From Rhodospira trueperi (GTDB lineage: Bacteria > Pseudomonadota > Alphaproteobacteria > Rhodospirillales > Rhodospirillaceae), in assembly GCF_900101965.1 (NCBI RefSeq), contig NZ_FNAP01000011.1, forward strand, positions 1-64,000: a stretch of DNA of 64,000 bases, given 5' to 3'. The notes under the pieces are model-generated. The model saw nothing but the letters and a program-made list of their open reading frames with translations. It searched no databases and had not been told where the DNA came from. Numbering within the stretch: the stretch's first letter is position 1; each line of letters opens with the position of its first letter. The translations under genes and the position numbers were made by a program. Positions 1 to 8,695 of this stretch are shown piece by piece.

Positions 1-77
1 ACCTCGCCGACACCCTTGCCGCTTTCGTCAGCATCGCTTCCATCCAACTCGCGCTGCGACGCCTCGCCCGCCAGTAG
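1..77 (+). pseudogene. IS5-family transposase, C-terminal end (gene enters from outside the window)
   Basis: Reading from base 3, an open frame gives LADTLAAFVSIASIQLALRR and stops with TAG at 75-77. The pattern (F)V..ASI.L.LR just before the stop is the usual last helix of IS5-family DDE transposases. Only the last 24 or so residues are inside the window, so whether the full copy is intact cannot be judged. The element is followed by a probable terminal inverted repeat and then a truncated gene, so the insertion probably removed that gene's 5' end. Confidence 0.6.
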
Positions 78-79
78 GC

Positions 80-96
80 TTTTGAGTCAGGCTCTA
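80..96. repeat. Probable right terminal inverted repeat of the IS5-family element
   Basis: The sequence ttttgagtcaggctc just after the transposase stop resembles IS5-family ends of the GAGCCTGACTC type in reverse complement. It is followed by ta, a target duplication used by some IS5 subgroups. The other end is outside the window, so this cannot be confirmed here. Confidence 0.4.
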
Positions 97-119
97 ACAG
101 GCGGCGGCATTATGCGTGG

Positions 120-1166
120 ATGTGGCGGTGCTCCAACGACAAAATTCGATTGCTGGACATCAACGATGCCATCACGGCCGTTTCAATCGAGGACGAGGAT
201 GAATGGGCAGCGGCCTTCAACCAGCTGAAACATGAACTTTTTGGTTGGGGACAGCCTCTCGATGGAGTTGTTAAGTCGAGTAATGTACCGCAAAAAACAA
301 CCGCAGGCGCCTCTCTTTCTCGTGAAGAAAGATTTGAAAGAATAAAAGGCAAAATTAATGCAATTAATCATAATAAACCTGAAATCAGAAATAGTTTTAT
401 TAAGTTTTATAAAATAAACGTAAATGAATACTCGACAGAATCGAGATATAATCAAGATATTATAGACAAAATTTTGAAATTAGATATATACCATTGCCTC
501 TCTATACTTACAAATGCTATAGATAGTTTTGAGGGGCTTTCAAAAAAAGAGGAAGTACGTGCCGTAAAGAGGATCGCGAGCTATCTTATACCTTTTGTTT
601 GCGTTCAATCTTTTAACGTTATGAAAGTAAAAGATGCTGACCACGCTGCGATGGCCTGGGAGACGCTCGATGGCCGGAGCGACGTTATATTGCTCAGGGT
701 TGGGATTGGCACCTTTGCCGAGATCATCGTGGCCGGGCTAAACCGCTCATACGCGGAGTTCGCGTCAGGGCTTGATGACCCTACCGAATTCCCGGCAGGC
801 AAGTACGCCCTATGCGCGCAGAGCCCCGAAGACGGATTTGAATCAACGGGCGATTTGTTGCGCGAATGCCTTTGGAACAAATTCGTCTCGACGCGACCAC
901 CTAATACTTTAAGTAACGCAGAAAAGGACAGTGTCATCAATGGAAGACTCAATTATCTTTTAAGAGAAAGGGGCGTTCGCTATTACATATTTTTGGAAGA
1001 ACTAAGCGACAAATGTTCGACGCAAGCGGAAATTCTAAATGAAATGCGTTATTATCACGAAATTTATCCAGCCATTGTTTATGTGGAGATCGACCCTGAC
1101 CTCTACTATTTCCACCTCGAGATGCTTGAAAGAATGTGGATGTTTTTTGCCACGGATGATGCATGA
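120..1166 (+). CDS. Hypothetical protein, probably 5'-truncated by an IS element
   Basis: The frame is open from the end of the IS5 element (base 78) to a TGA at 1166. The first ATG, at 120, gives 348 residues but has no convincing ribosome binding site, so the native N-terminus was probably lost to the insertion. I do not recognise the protein. It looks soluble, without signal peptide or membrane segments, and has a hydrophobic patch around residues 150-215. The middle part (about 300-600) is strikingly AT-rich for this genome, a sign of recent transfer. The C-terminal part is rich in Tyr, Leu and Glu and ends in a well-formed stop. The neighbours are IS remnants and a tRNA-borne island, so it most likely belonged to an accessory module. 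Function unknown. Confidence 0.5.
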   Translation: MWRCSNDKIRLLDINDAITAVSIEDEDEWAAAFNQLKHELFGWGQPLDGVVKSSNVPQKTTAGASLSREERFERIKGKINAINHNKPEIRNSFIKFYKINVNEYSTESRYNQDIIDKILKLDIYHCLSILTNAIDSFEGLSKKEEVRAVKRIASYLIPFVCVQSFNVMKVKDADHAAMAWETLDGRSDVILLRVGIGTFAEIIVAGLNRSYAEFASGLDDPTEFPAGKYALCAQSPEDGFESTGDLLRECLWNKFVSTRPPNTLSNAEKDSVINGRLNYLLRERGVRYYIFLEELSDKCSTQAEILNEMRYYHEIYPAIVYVEIDPDLYYFHLEMLERMWMFFATDDA

Positions 1167-1344
1167 CCACCCTGATTCCCATCCCATGTGGCGGCGAGCG
1201 CAGGGTCCTTACCTCATCGAAGATCTCATGGTGGACGACGTTGCCTCGGACCGCTTGTCACCTCCTGGCCGTCCCGGAGATCGGTGTCGCCAACGCGGCC
1301 TTCGCGGCAGGCACCTGCAGCTAAGACCGGAATGAGAGTGACCT

Positions 1345-1550
1345 TGCCCCGACAAAACGGACACCGGATTATGCAGCGCGAAGCTCGGCTCGCTCTGGAG
1401 TGACGTACCCGAGCGTCAAGTGAAGGCGCCGGCGATTGTAGTAATCTTTGACTTATAAGTGCAGGTTGCGCCTAGCCTCCTCGTGGATTGCGTATCGGCG
1501 TCCGTGGACCAGTTTAGCTTTGACCCTGCTCCAAAACGATGGTCGCCTCC
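1345..1550 (-). pseudogene. IS3-family transposase (OrfB) C-terminal remnant
   Basis: On the minus strand the frame reads SFWSRVKAKLVHGRRYA.., then EEARRNLHL, a TAA stop, and VKDYYNRRRLHLTLGYVTPE. This is the highly conserved tail of IS3-family OrfB (KTELVHHRRYAT..EEARRDLF..YIE.FYNRRRLHSTLGY). The in-frame TAA near 1455 and the absence of the catalytic core make it inactive. The outer end, beginning tgccccgacaaaacgg near 1345, looks like the element's terminal inverted repeat. Confidence 0.75.
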
Positions 1551-1639
1551 ATTAAGCTCCCTTGGGAGCGGAGAGGTTTACAATGACGAACAAGACGTAA
1601 CGATTTTTCGCGGACGCGTTCAAGCAAGAATCGGCGGCG

Positions 1640-1818
1640 CGACTGGAGAGCGGCGGCCGGCCGCCCTTGGCGCCGTCGGACCGTTTGAGCGCCTTCACCA
1701 GCCGGTAGCGGAATGGCTCGAAATCCACCACCGAAGACAGCTTTTCAAGCGGATCACGCGCCTTGCTCATCGGCGCGTACCGGTCCTCAAGATCAAAGAA
1801 ACCAAGCTGACCCGCCAT
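1640..1818 (-). pseudogene. IS5-family transposase N-terminal remnant
   Basis: Minus-strand translation from ATG at 1818 gives MAGQLGFFDLEDRY, then SKARDPLEKLSSVVDFEPFR and KGGRPPL. This is the typical start of a group of IS5-family transposases (GFFDLDDRY..LS..GDPLERL..VVDFE.FR). Similarity ends near 1640, where the reading frame runs into unrelated DNA, so only about 60 residues survive. It lies head to head with the IS3 fragment, showing repeated insertion and deletion left of the tRNA attachment site. Confidence 0.65.
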
Positions 1819-1895
1819 GCCGCACCGCCCCGCACGTTCCCATCAGGGAATCACGTCAGGCGCCAGTCCAACAGCGGTTTTTCGAGGTGTCCATC

Positions 1896-1942
1896 TGCTT
1901 ACACAACGCTTACACAGCCCGTCTCGCCGGCTTATGTAAGCA
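1896..1942. repeat. Doublet repeat plus inverted copy next to att site (possible integrase arm sites of an older island)
   Basis: Two direct copies of gcttacaca lie at 1897-1915 and an inverted copy (tgtaagca) at 1935-1942. The arrangement, a doublet then a hairpin then the tRNA 3' end, is the same as at the right end of the neighbouring island, where the doublet has another sequence. I infer arm-type binding sites of a second integrase. Confidence 0.35.
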
Positions 1943-1964
1943 AAAACGGCCCTTTTGGGCCGTT
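1942..1964 (-). terminator. Rho-independent terminator formerly downstream of tRNA-Gly
   Basis: On the minus strand the stem aacggccc/gggccgtt (8 bp, AAAA loop) is followed by a run of five T. It sits just 3' of the tRNA-Gly fragment, where a tRNA terminator belongs. Confidence 0.6.
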
Positions 1965-1988
1965 CGTAAGTAGCTGGAATATGTTCGA

Positions 1989-2045
1989 AAAACTGGAGCG
2001 GGCGATGAGATTCGAACTCACGACCCCAACCTTGGCAAGGTTGTG
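1989..2045 (-). repeat. Left attachment site: 57-bp direct repeat carrying a tRNA-Gly 3' fragment
   Basis: This 57-bp stretch is identical to 12969-13025. It holds the acceptor 3' strand with CCA, the T arm, variable loop and anticodon arm of tRNA-Gly(GCC), but the D arm and 5' acceptor strand are missing. It is the displaced copy left by site-specific integration at the tRNA gene and marks the tRNA-distal end of the island. Confidence 0.9.
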
Positions 2046-2168
2046 ATCGGCTCTACGCCCGAGTTTTATTCAATTCTCTCTCGCACCTTATAATTTGACA
2101 TTGAAGGATTTTCGGCGCACCGTGTTTGCGACCATCTCATCCCGAGCACCCTCGAGTTACCCCTCTTC

Positions 2169-2214
2169 TGCTTCCCCCATGCTTCCCCGAAGAAAAGGAT
2201 GGGGTCGGGGAAGC
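2169..2214. repeat. Doublet gcttcccc repeats and an inverted copy upstream of the integrase gene
   Basis: Two direct gcttcccc units (2170-2188) are followed by an inverted copy, tcggggaagc at 2205-2214, which forms a 10-bp inverted repeat with 2181-2190. The 2169-2189 block recurs exactly at 12888-12908. These are probable integrase arm sites that overlap the integrase promoter or leader, so the integrase may regulate itself. Confidence 0.55.
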
Positions 2215-2240
2215 AGAACGGATGTCACAGGGAGGCGGGC

Positions 2241-3512
2241 ATGCCCAGACTCACCAAGCGTCTTGTCGATGCCCTGGAGCCGGATCCCGACCGCGACCGC
2301 TTCGTCTGGGATTCCGACGTCCGGGGATTCGGCATCCGCGTCAAACCGTCCGGGGTGGCAAGCTACCTCGTACAGTACCGAACCGGCGCGGGCGCCACGC
2401 GGCGTATGGTGGTCGGCAAGGTCGGCACGCTGACCCCGGACGAGGCCCGCAAGCTGGCGCGCGCGAAACTGGCGGAGGTCTCGAAGGGGCAGGACCCTTC
2501 CGCCAACCGCCATGCCGACCGCTCCGCCATGACCGTGGCCGAGTTATGCGACGCCTATCTGGCCGAGGCGGAGGCCGGCAAGATCCTCGGGCGCACCGGC
2601 AGGAAGATCAAGCCGAACACTCTGGCGTTGGACCGGGGCCGGATCGAGTGCCATGTGAAGCCGCTGCTGGGCCGGCGCCAGGTCCGAAACCTCACCCTGG
2701 CTGACCTTGAGGGCATGCAGGCCGACATTGCCGCCGGACGCACGGCAACCGCGAAACGGACCGGACGGGGTGCGTCGGCGGCGGGCGGCCCCGGCACGGC
2801 TGCCCGCACGCTGGGCATGGTCAAGACCATTCTCCAGTATGCCGTGCGCCGCCGGATCATCGAGGCGAACCCCGCCGACGGTGCCCGGAAACTCGCGGAC
2901 CGGCCGCGCAAGCGATTCCTGTCGGTCGAGGACATCGGCACCCTTGGAACCGCGCTCCATGACGCCGAGACTCAGGAGGAGAACCCCGTCGGACTGGCCG
3001 CGATCCGGTTCATCCTCATGACGGGTCTTCGCCGCATGGAAGCGCTCTCCCTGCGCCAGGACGACGTGGATCACCGGGCAGGGTGTGTGCATCTGCGGGA
3101 CAGCAAGTCCGGCGAGCAGGTGCGCCCCGTCGGCCGCGCCGCCTTGGCCGTGCTGGACACAGTCCCTCGCAGGGAGGACTCGCCCTGGGTCTTCCCGGGA
3201 AGCGGTGATGGCCATTTCATCGGCCTGCCCAAGGTGTTGGATCGGGTGGCCACGCGCGCAGGGTTGACCGACGTGTCCGCCCATGTCCTGCGACACTCCT
3301 TTGCCTCCGTGGCCGAGGAGGTCGGCATGTCCCAGATGACCATCGCCGGCCTGCTGGGGCATAGCGTGCCGGGCGTGACGGCACGGTACACCCATCTCCC
3401 GGATTCCGCGTTGGTGGCCGCCGCGAATACCGTGGCGGCCCGCATTGCTGGGCTGCTGGATCCGACGCCCGAAGGCGACGTCGTGCCGCTGCTGCCGCAG
3501 GCCACCGGGTGA
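2241..3512 (+). CDS. Tyrosine recombinase / P4-type integrase
   Basis: This 423-residue site-specific recombinase catalyses strand exchange between the tRNA-Gly attachment sites. The N-terminus is of the DUF4102 type found in P4-like integrases (residues about 1-85, including DSDVRGFGIRVKPSG). A core-binding domain follows (about 90-200), then the catalytic domain. Catalytic residues visible are R264 in TGLRRMEAL, H348 and R351 in HVLRHSF, H374 in LLGHS and the nucleophile Y383 in ARYTHL, so the enzyme should be active. I chose ATG 2241 because ggaggcgg precedes it; an upstream in-frame ATG at 2199 would begin inside the inverted repeat. The gene begins about 200 bp from the left attachment site and points into the island. 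Confidence 0.93.
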   Translation: MPRLTKRLVDALEPDPDRDRFVWDSDVRGFGIRVKPSGVASYLVQYRTGAGATRRMVVGKVGTLTPDEARKLARAKLAEVSKGQDPSANRHADRSAMTVAELCDAYLAEAEAGKILGRTGRKIKPNTLALDRGRIECHVKPLLGRRQVRNLTLADLEGMQADIAAGRTATAKRTGRGASAAGGPGTAARTLGMVKTILQYAVRRRIIEANPADGARKLADRPRKRFLSVEDIGTLGTALHDAETQEENPVGLAAIRFILMTGLRRMEALSLRQDDVDHRAGCVHLRDSKSGEQVRPVGRAALAVLDTVPRREDSPWVFPGSGDGHFIGLPKVLDRVATRAGLTDVSAHVLRHSFASVAEEVGMSQMTIAGLLGHSVPGVTARYTHLPDSALVAAANTVAARIAGLLDPTPEGDVVPLLPQATG

Positions 3513-4252
3513 TTTCGCCCCGCCTTGGCCAACGCTGGTTGGCCGCTTCCCGACCCCGCCAAGCATGCCAGCGTGCTCGGCGCCGTCAAGGACAAGGCCC
3601 GCGCTGACGCGTGGGCTGGCCTGCGGCCATCCTTGACCGCCCCTGCGCGCGCCGGCTTTTTGGACAACAGGTCGGGACGAAGGGATGGTCCCGTGCGGTC
3701 GAACAGAGGGATGAACAAAGATGGGATCATGGGGCATGTGGGTCCGATGTCGGCCGGCGCTTGGTCGCTGGCAACCCCGTTCATCATCGCAGATTTAACA
3801 GTTCGAACTGGATTACTGGTTTGAATTCAGAGATATCCTATTGCAGGAAAGCGTAAATGAGCGTAACGGGAAATAGGGTTCGGACGAAGGCAAGATAAAA
3901 GAGGGCCTCCTAATGTCGTCTACTCCATTGTCTTCACATCCTTTTTTGTGGAGGTTGATTGCGAACGACGGAAGCTTTCTGGCGTATAGCGTTGAATCAG
4001 CTACACTTTCCTTGAGGCCCGCGAAGGCGCTCTCCCCGCCCCCTTTGTCCTGGCATCTTCTGTCAGCCTATAACCCCCGCCTGGCAGGCTTCCATGGTGA
4101 TTGGCGTCAGAACCGGACCTGGACCGGCAGGATTTTTTTTTTGAACGGGTACGCGACGGCCGGCAGGCCCTGCCGCCTTCGTGTTGGCGGCCACGGTGCA
4201 ACACGCTATCCTCGATCCGCCGCCATCCCTAGCCAACTCCCAGGGTGCCACC
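3513..4252. other. 740-bp stretch without a supported gene
   Basis: Several short open frames exist but none has a recognisable protein or a good start. GC falls between about 3780 and 3960, which may hold the promoter of the STAND gene. No tRNA, hairpin array or IS end was seen. Confidence 0.5.
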
Positions 4253-7200
4253 ATGGAGAAACTCGGGCAAAGAGCCGGTTACATATTCGCAACCCTGGGC
4301 GGTGCCATCGCGCTTATCAAGACCGCTACGGCCGATCTGACTGAGTTAGCCACACAGATGCAATCGTGGGAAACCCAGGTCTGGGTAGCGGTCCTGGCCG
4401 TGCTGATCATCGGCGGAATCGCCCTGATCCTGGTGTCGCGCCGCCACTCGATTCTGCGCCAACCTGAGGCCCTGCGGCTAAATCGGACCAACCGCGCGCA
4501 TCTGGCTGGACGCGAGGACGACATTGGACGCTTGATCCCGCTCTGTCGGGCCCATCCCCTTGTGTTCCTAGTGGGCACTTCCGGCGCCGGCAAGTCGGCG
4601 CTTCTGCAAGCCGGCTTAGCGCAAGACCTCAAGGCCGACTCAGGGCTGCTGCCGATCTATGTGGAAACGCTGGATGGCCCCGATTGGGAGGGGGCACCCC
4701 AGCGGGCGGTGGCCGTGGCGGTGCAGGCTGCGCCGGCCTTGAGCGCCGCAGAGCGCGAAAGGATAGGGTGGGACGGCCCACTCGATCCTGCCAACTGTCC
4801 CGCCGCGCTGGCAGAAATCCGGTCCGCGCTGGGACGAACCCCACTGCTGATCCTGGACCAGTTCGACGACTATCAGAACGTCAATCGCCAGCAGTTTCTC
4901 CCAGACGGGTCTTGGCTGCAAACAGATGAACTCTGCGGTCAGAACACATTCTGGCGCGTGGTGCGGGATCAGTTGCAGGCCAATCCTCCATCGATGCACG
5001 TCCTGATCGTAACCCGCAAGGACGCCGCCGATGGCCTGGGCTGCGCGCATTTCATCCAACCCAAGACCTACTCGCTGGATCGGCTCTCTGCCCACGAAAT
5101 TGGTCCCCTGTTGGCTCGTCTGACCGAAACGAACGACGGTAAACCTGTGATCGAGAATCCGGAGAGTGGGTGGACGGACCTGTGCCACCGCCTGGAGGCG
5201 GATTTGACTCAGGAGGGCAGGGTGTTGCCCCAGCAGCTCAAGATCGTGCTGGCTGCCCTGGCGACGCTGCCGAACCGGCGGCTGTCTCTGAGAACCTATG
5301 ACCGAGCCGAAGGGGCCCGGGGTCTGGAGGCCCAGTTCATCGAGACCGCCGTGCGCGATACTGCCGACTTGTTCGACCAGTCACGGGCCGGAGTGCGCGA
5401 GGCGCTGGTCAAACTTGTGGACCGTGCCGGGTATGAGCCCAAGACCGTTGCCGAGAGCGAGGGCACGCTGTTGGAGATCATCAACCCATCCAACCCGAAG
5501 GCCGCCCGGGGAGTGTTGGAGTCTCTGGAACAGCGGGAGGTGTTGCGGCAACGCGCCAAAGACGGCCCGCACTGCACCCAGTGGCAGTTGGACCACGATT
5601 ACCTGGCCTGCGCGGTGCTGGAGGCCGATCGCCGTGCCAACCGCTGGACCCACCGCCTGGAGGCGGGCGCCCGTGCCCTGGCGGCCGCGAAAGGCCCGAT
5701 GTCAATGACCTGGCGGGCGCGGTGGAAGGCGCTGCTGCCCGTGGGCACGCAAATCGCGTTCCTCATGGACCGGCTGCTGAACCGCTTCCGCTATGGCGAA
5801 TTCCGGGGCTACGCGCGGCTCAGCACACTCCGGGTCGCGCCCTATGTGCTGACGCTGGCGGTCATGGGGACCATCGGCGCCCTGCAATGGCGGCAACTGG
5901 AACACGACCGCATCGAGACAGCTTTCCAGGCGAGTATCAAGGCATTCACTTTCGACAACGACCTCACCGACCTGGAATTCCAGGCCCTGCGCGCCATCGC
6001 CGCCGAGGACCTGGGGTTCCACAAGCACTTCGCGATGCAGATCCTGACGGACCGTGACCACGCGCGCGCGTTCGTTACAGCGCCGGAGCAGTTCGCGCGG
6101 GCGCTGCTGGGCACCTCGCCCATCATGCACACCTGGACCCGCGACACCATCCGCGATCTGGCACAAGACGCGGGCGACGACTGGGACGCGCTGCTCCCGA
6201 CCGCCTTCCTGATGGCGTACTACGCTGGCGCACCTGAAATATTACCGGTGGAGGCTTGGGTCCAAATCATCGACACGATCAAATCCAACGGCTTTTTCAA
6301 ACCACATTTAAGTGTTAGTCGTTTTTTAAACGGTGATAAATACGTCCCACTCGAACCTTACGAAGCTCTACTAGACGGCTTTCATATCTGTCTGACGCGG
6401 CAAGCTCCAGAGATGCGGGGCACTATTGTCCACAACGCCGTTTCCCGTCTGTTGACGTTAACACAAGAACTTCCGCCGTCTAATAACGGTCCAAATACTA
6501 GTGATCCAAACCTATTGGTTCTCAGTCAAACCCTGACTCATGATACGGCTGGACGCGAAGCGCCGCGTCTTCTTGCGGCTCTTAGACAAACCAGTCAGTT
6601 GGAAAAATGGAAAGTCCTAGCAGCCGCTTTCAAAATTGTTGCAAAATACTTGGATGACCAATTCCTGGCGGAAGAGACCGGAAAAGTGATGGTCACCTTA
6701 GAGGAAGAAAACAACGATTATGATCAAAAAGCTCTATACCGACTTTTGGCTGTTATTTCAGAAGACCTTGGGTCTGACGCTGTAAAAAAATTATGCCCTC
6801 ACATTCTTCAGCTTATGTCCCAGGTTACAGATGCCGATAACATGAAGGAGTTATGCACGGCTTTGAAGAACATGATTTCCCACTTAGAAGAAGGAACATT
6901 TTTCGAAATCGTAGGAATTTCAGGTGTTGAATTTATAGAATATGTTATAGATTTATGCAAGAAATTTAAGCGGCATCCCGACGTATTTGAATCTCTATTT
7001 TCAATAGCCGCCGGGATCAACGCTTCTCTTTCACTGAGTGAGGCTGAGGCTGAGCGGGTTCTTAAAAAATATACTGAGTTGCTTCTATTCGACAACGTGA
7101 TATCAAACTCTACTATCTCCGAGGAAATTGTTTATTTGTCATTTAGGTCCCCAGCAAATTCTAGCAGCTCTACGGTACTCGCCGGTGAGGTTCGTCGGGT

Positions 7201-8569
7201 CTTGAACGCGATTCCTGTCATCACAGATGCCAGCGCTTTGCGAAACGCTCCCAATGTTATCAAAGCCCTTGCAGAAAGCTTGCCTGCAGCAACCAAATCG
7301 GATCTTGCAGAGCATGGCTTTGCGGTCATGGACACAATTGAATCAGCGGATGCCTTGACCGCCCTAGCCGCATCGATACGTGGACTGGTAAATATTAGCC
7401 TGTGGACACAAACTGAAGGTGCGGTTGAAGCGGTTCGCGCGACCTTGGAGCAGGGTTACCTATGCGAGAGTCGTGCCCCATACAATGCCAAAACCGATTG
7501 CGAGGTTAGTACCACTTGGACAAAGCGCTTGGCGACCGAGCTAATATTTGCCAGTCTCACCGGTAGCAGAGACACATTGGACGACCTGTTCAAAGAGGTT
7601 GCCACAAACATGAGCCGGATCGGTAGCGGTGCCACTGCACTCTTAGCCTACCAGATCATTGACCAAGGAATAGATGACTACCGGGATCACTCACAGTACC
7701 CCATTCTTTTTGGCCGCTTTGATCGCGCGGTACTCGGGGCGGAGCATCGTCAAGCGCTCAAGATGTTGCTTCCGTACCTCAACACTGAAAACTTGAAGAC
7801 TCTTTTGGAAACGATAGAAAGAGCTTTTCTCAACACTGACCATGATCATGAGCGACAGGTCCTAGCCGACGCTCTGCTCGTCTTGCGAGATCGTGTCTCG
7901 CCAACTTTCGCAGGGGATTTTGCCAAGGCAATTCTCGCGGTGGCTGTACAGCCCGCAGGTCAAGAGTCGAAATCCAGCTTGTACGAAGGCATTGCCGTCC
8001 TGGCGCCAGTTTTGCCAAGCGAAGGAGCGCTGTTTCTTGCAAAAGATATCGTCGCCCAGTTAATCGATAGGGAAAAGGTCGATGAACTGGATACTTTGGG
8101 TCGAATACTTGAGGTTCTCGCCGATCACCTGCCGCCGGTAGCCCGGCATGAGGCAATTCTATTTCTACTTGACCAATTGCGAACGTCATCGGACCCTGAT
8201 ATTGTGGCCGCCAAGGCGCGGGGATTGGCTGCATTGACCCAATATCCGCCCCGCCCGGAGTACCAAGACCGCCTGAACGCGATGGCTTTCGCCGCTTTGC
8301 GCAATCCCTTGATCACTGGTGCACCCGTTGCCGTGGTGGTCTCTGTGCTTGAGGGATCCCCGCCTCAAAACGTGCGCAAGTCCGACATAGTTCAGTCCGC
8401 CGGCCCCCAATCACGGGCCGATCTTATGTCGTTTCTCCAACCGGAATCGCTATTTTCGCGGGTTATAAGCGACGGTCTTAGCCCATTGATCGTCTGGGCC
8501 GAGGTCCAGCAGGCGGCCGGACGTCTGAATGGCATTGATCTGGACGCGCCGCTGTCGTTGGAGCCCTGA
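4253..8569 (+). CDS. Membrane-associated STAND-family NTPase with large helical C-terminal region (candidate defence protein)
   Basis: The predicted protein has 1438 residues. Residues 9-25 and 43-61 are hydrophobic and may form an N-terminal membrane hairpin. An nSTAND-type NTPase follows, with Walker A GTSGAGKS at 108-115 and Walker B LLILDQFDDY at 198-207, and a winged-helix-like region to about 480. Another membrane-like segment (YVLTLAVMGTIGALQW) lies near 530. The last 880 or so residues look like irregular helical repeats and may sense a ligand. STAND proteins switch on by nucleotide-driven oligomerisation when the sensor binds its trigger; several bacterial ones are anti-phage sensors. 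No nuclease, TIR or protease effector is recognisable, so membrane disruption is one possible output. The ATG at 4253 has only a weak upstream aggg. From about 6240 on, base composition drops well below the 5' third, suggesting domain exchange. It converges on the SIR2 gene, 126 bp away. Confidence 0.8.
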   Translation: MEKLGQRAGYIFATLGGAIALIKTATADLTELATQMQSWETQVWVAVLAVLIIGGIALILVSRRHSILRQPEALRLNRTNRAHLAGREDDIGRLIPLCRAHPLVFLVGTSGAGKSALLQAGLAQDLKADSGLLPIYVETLDGPDWEGAPQRAVAVAVQAAPALSAAERERIGWDGPLDPANCPAALAEIRSALGRTPLLILDQFDDYQNVNRQQFLPDGSWLQTDELCGQNTFWRVVRDQLQANPPSMHVLIVTRKDAADGLGCAHFIQPKTYSLDRLSAHEIGPLLARLTETNDGKPVIENPESGWTDLCHRLEADLTQEGRVLPQQLKIVLAALATLPNRRLSLRTYDRAEGARGLEAQFIETAVRDTADLFDQSRAGVREALVKLVDRAGYEPKTVAESEGTLLEIINPSNPKAARGVLESLEQREVLRQRAKDGPHCTQWQLDHDYLACAVLEADRRANRWTHRLEAGARALAAAKGPMSMTWRARWKALLPVGTQIAFLMDRLLNRFRYGEFRGYARLSTLRVAPYVLTLAVMGTIGALQWRQLEHDRIETAFQASIKAFTFDNDLTDLEFQALRAIAAEDLGFHKHFAMQILTDRDHARAFVTAPEQFARALLGTSPIMHTWTRDTIRDLAQDAGDDWDALLPTAFLMAYYAGAPEILPVEAWVQIIDTIKSNGFFKPHLSVSRFLNGDKYVPLEPYEALLDGFHICLTRQAPEMRGTIVHNAVSRLLTLTQELPPSNNGPNTSDPNLLVLSQTLTHDTAGREAPRLLAALRQTSQLEKWKVLAAAFKIVAKYLDDQFLAEETGKVMVTLEEENNDYDQKALYRLLAVISEDLGSDAVKKLCPHILQLMSQVTDADNMKELCTALKNMISHLEEGTFFEIVGISGVEFIEYVIDLCKKFKRHPDVFESLFSIAAGINASLSLSEAEAERVLKKYTELLLFDNVISNSTISEEIVYLSFRSPANSSSSTVLAGEVRRVLNAIPVITDASALRNAPNVIKALAESLPAATKSDLAEHGFAVMDTIESADALTALAASIRGLVNISLWTQTEGAVEAVRATLEQGYLCESRAPYNAKTDCEVSTTWTKRLATELIFASLTGSRDTLDDLFKEVATNMSRIGSGATALLAYQIIDQGIDDYRDHSQYPILFGRFDRAVLGAEHRQALKMLLPYLNTENLKTLLETIERAFLNTDHDHERQVLADALLVLRDRVSPTFAGDFAKAILAVAVQPAGQESKSSLYEGIAVLAPVLPSEGALFLAKDIVAQLIDREKVDELDTLGRILEVLADHLPPVARHEAILFLLDQLRTSSDPDIVAAKARGLAALTQYPPRPEYQDRLNAMAFAALRNPLITGAPVAVVVSVLEGSPPQNVRKSDIVQSAGPQSRADLMSFLQPESLFSRVISDGLSPLIVWAEVQQAAGRLNGIDLDAPLSLEP

Positions 8570-8695
8570 GGCTGGACAGTGCTGCGGGCGCGCACCCGAA
8601 CCAGCGACGGAACGCCAACCCCATAACCTCACGCCTCGGCGCCAACCACGGCATTGCAACCTGCTGAGTTCACTCGACGCTATTCCGATCAGGCT

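Noticed and set aside
3525-3824. Short frames following the integrase gene
   Set aside because: No start context and no recognisable sequence; probably noncoding.
3913-4344. 143-codon frame upstream of the STAND gene
   Set aside because: It overlaps the STAND start in another frame, lacks a ribosome binding site and has no protein-like features.
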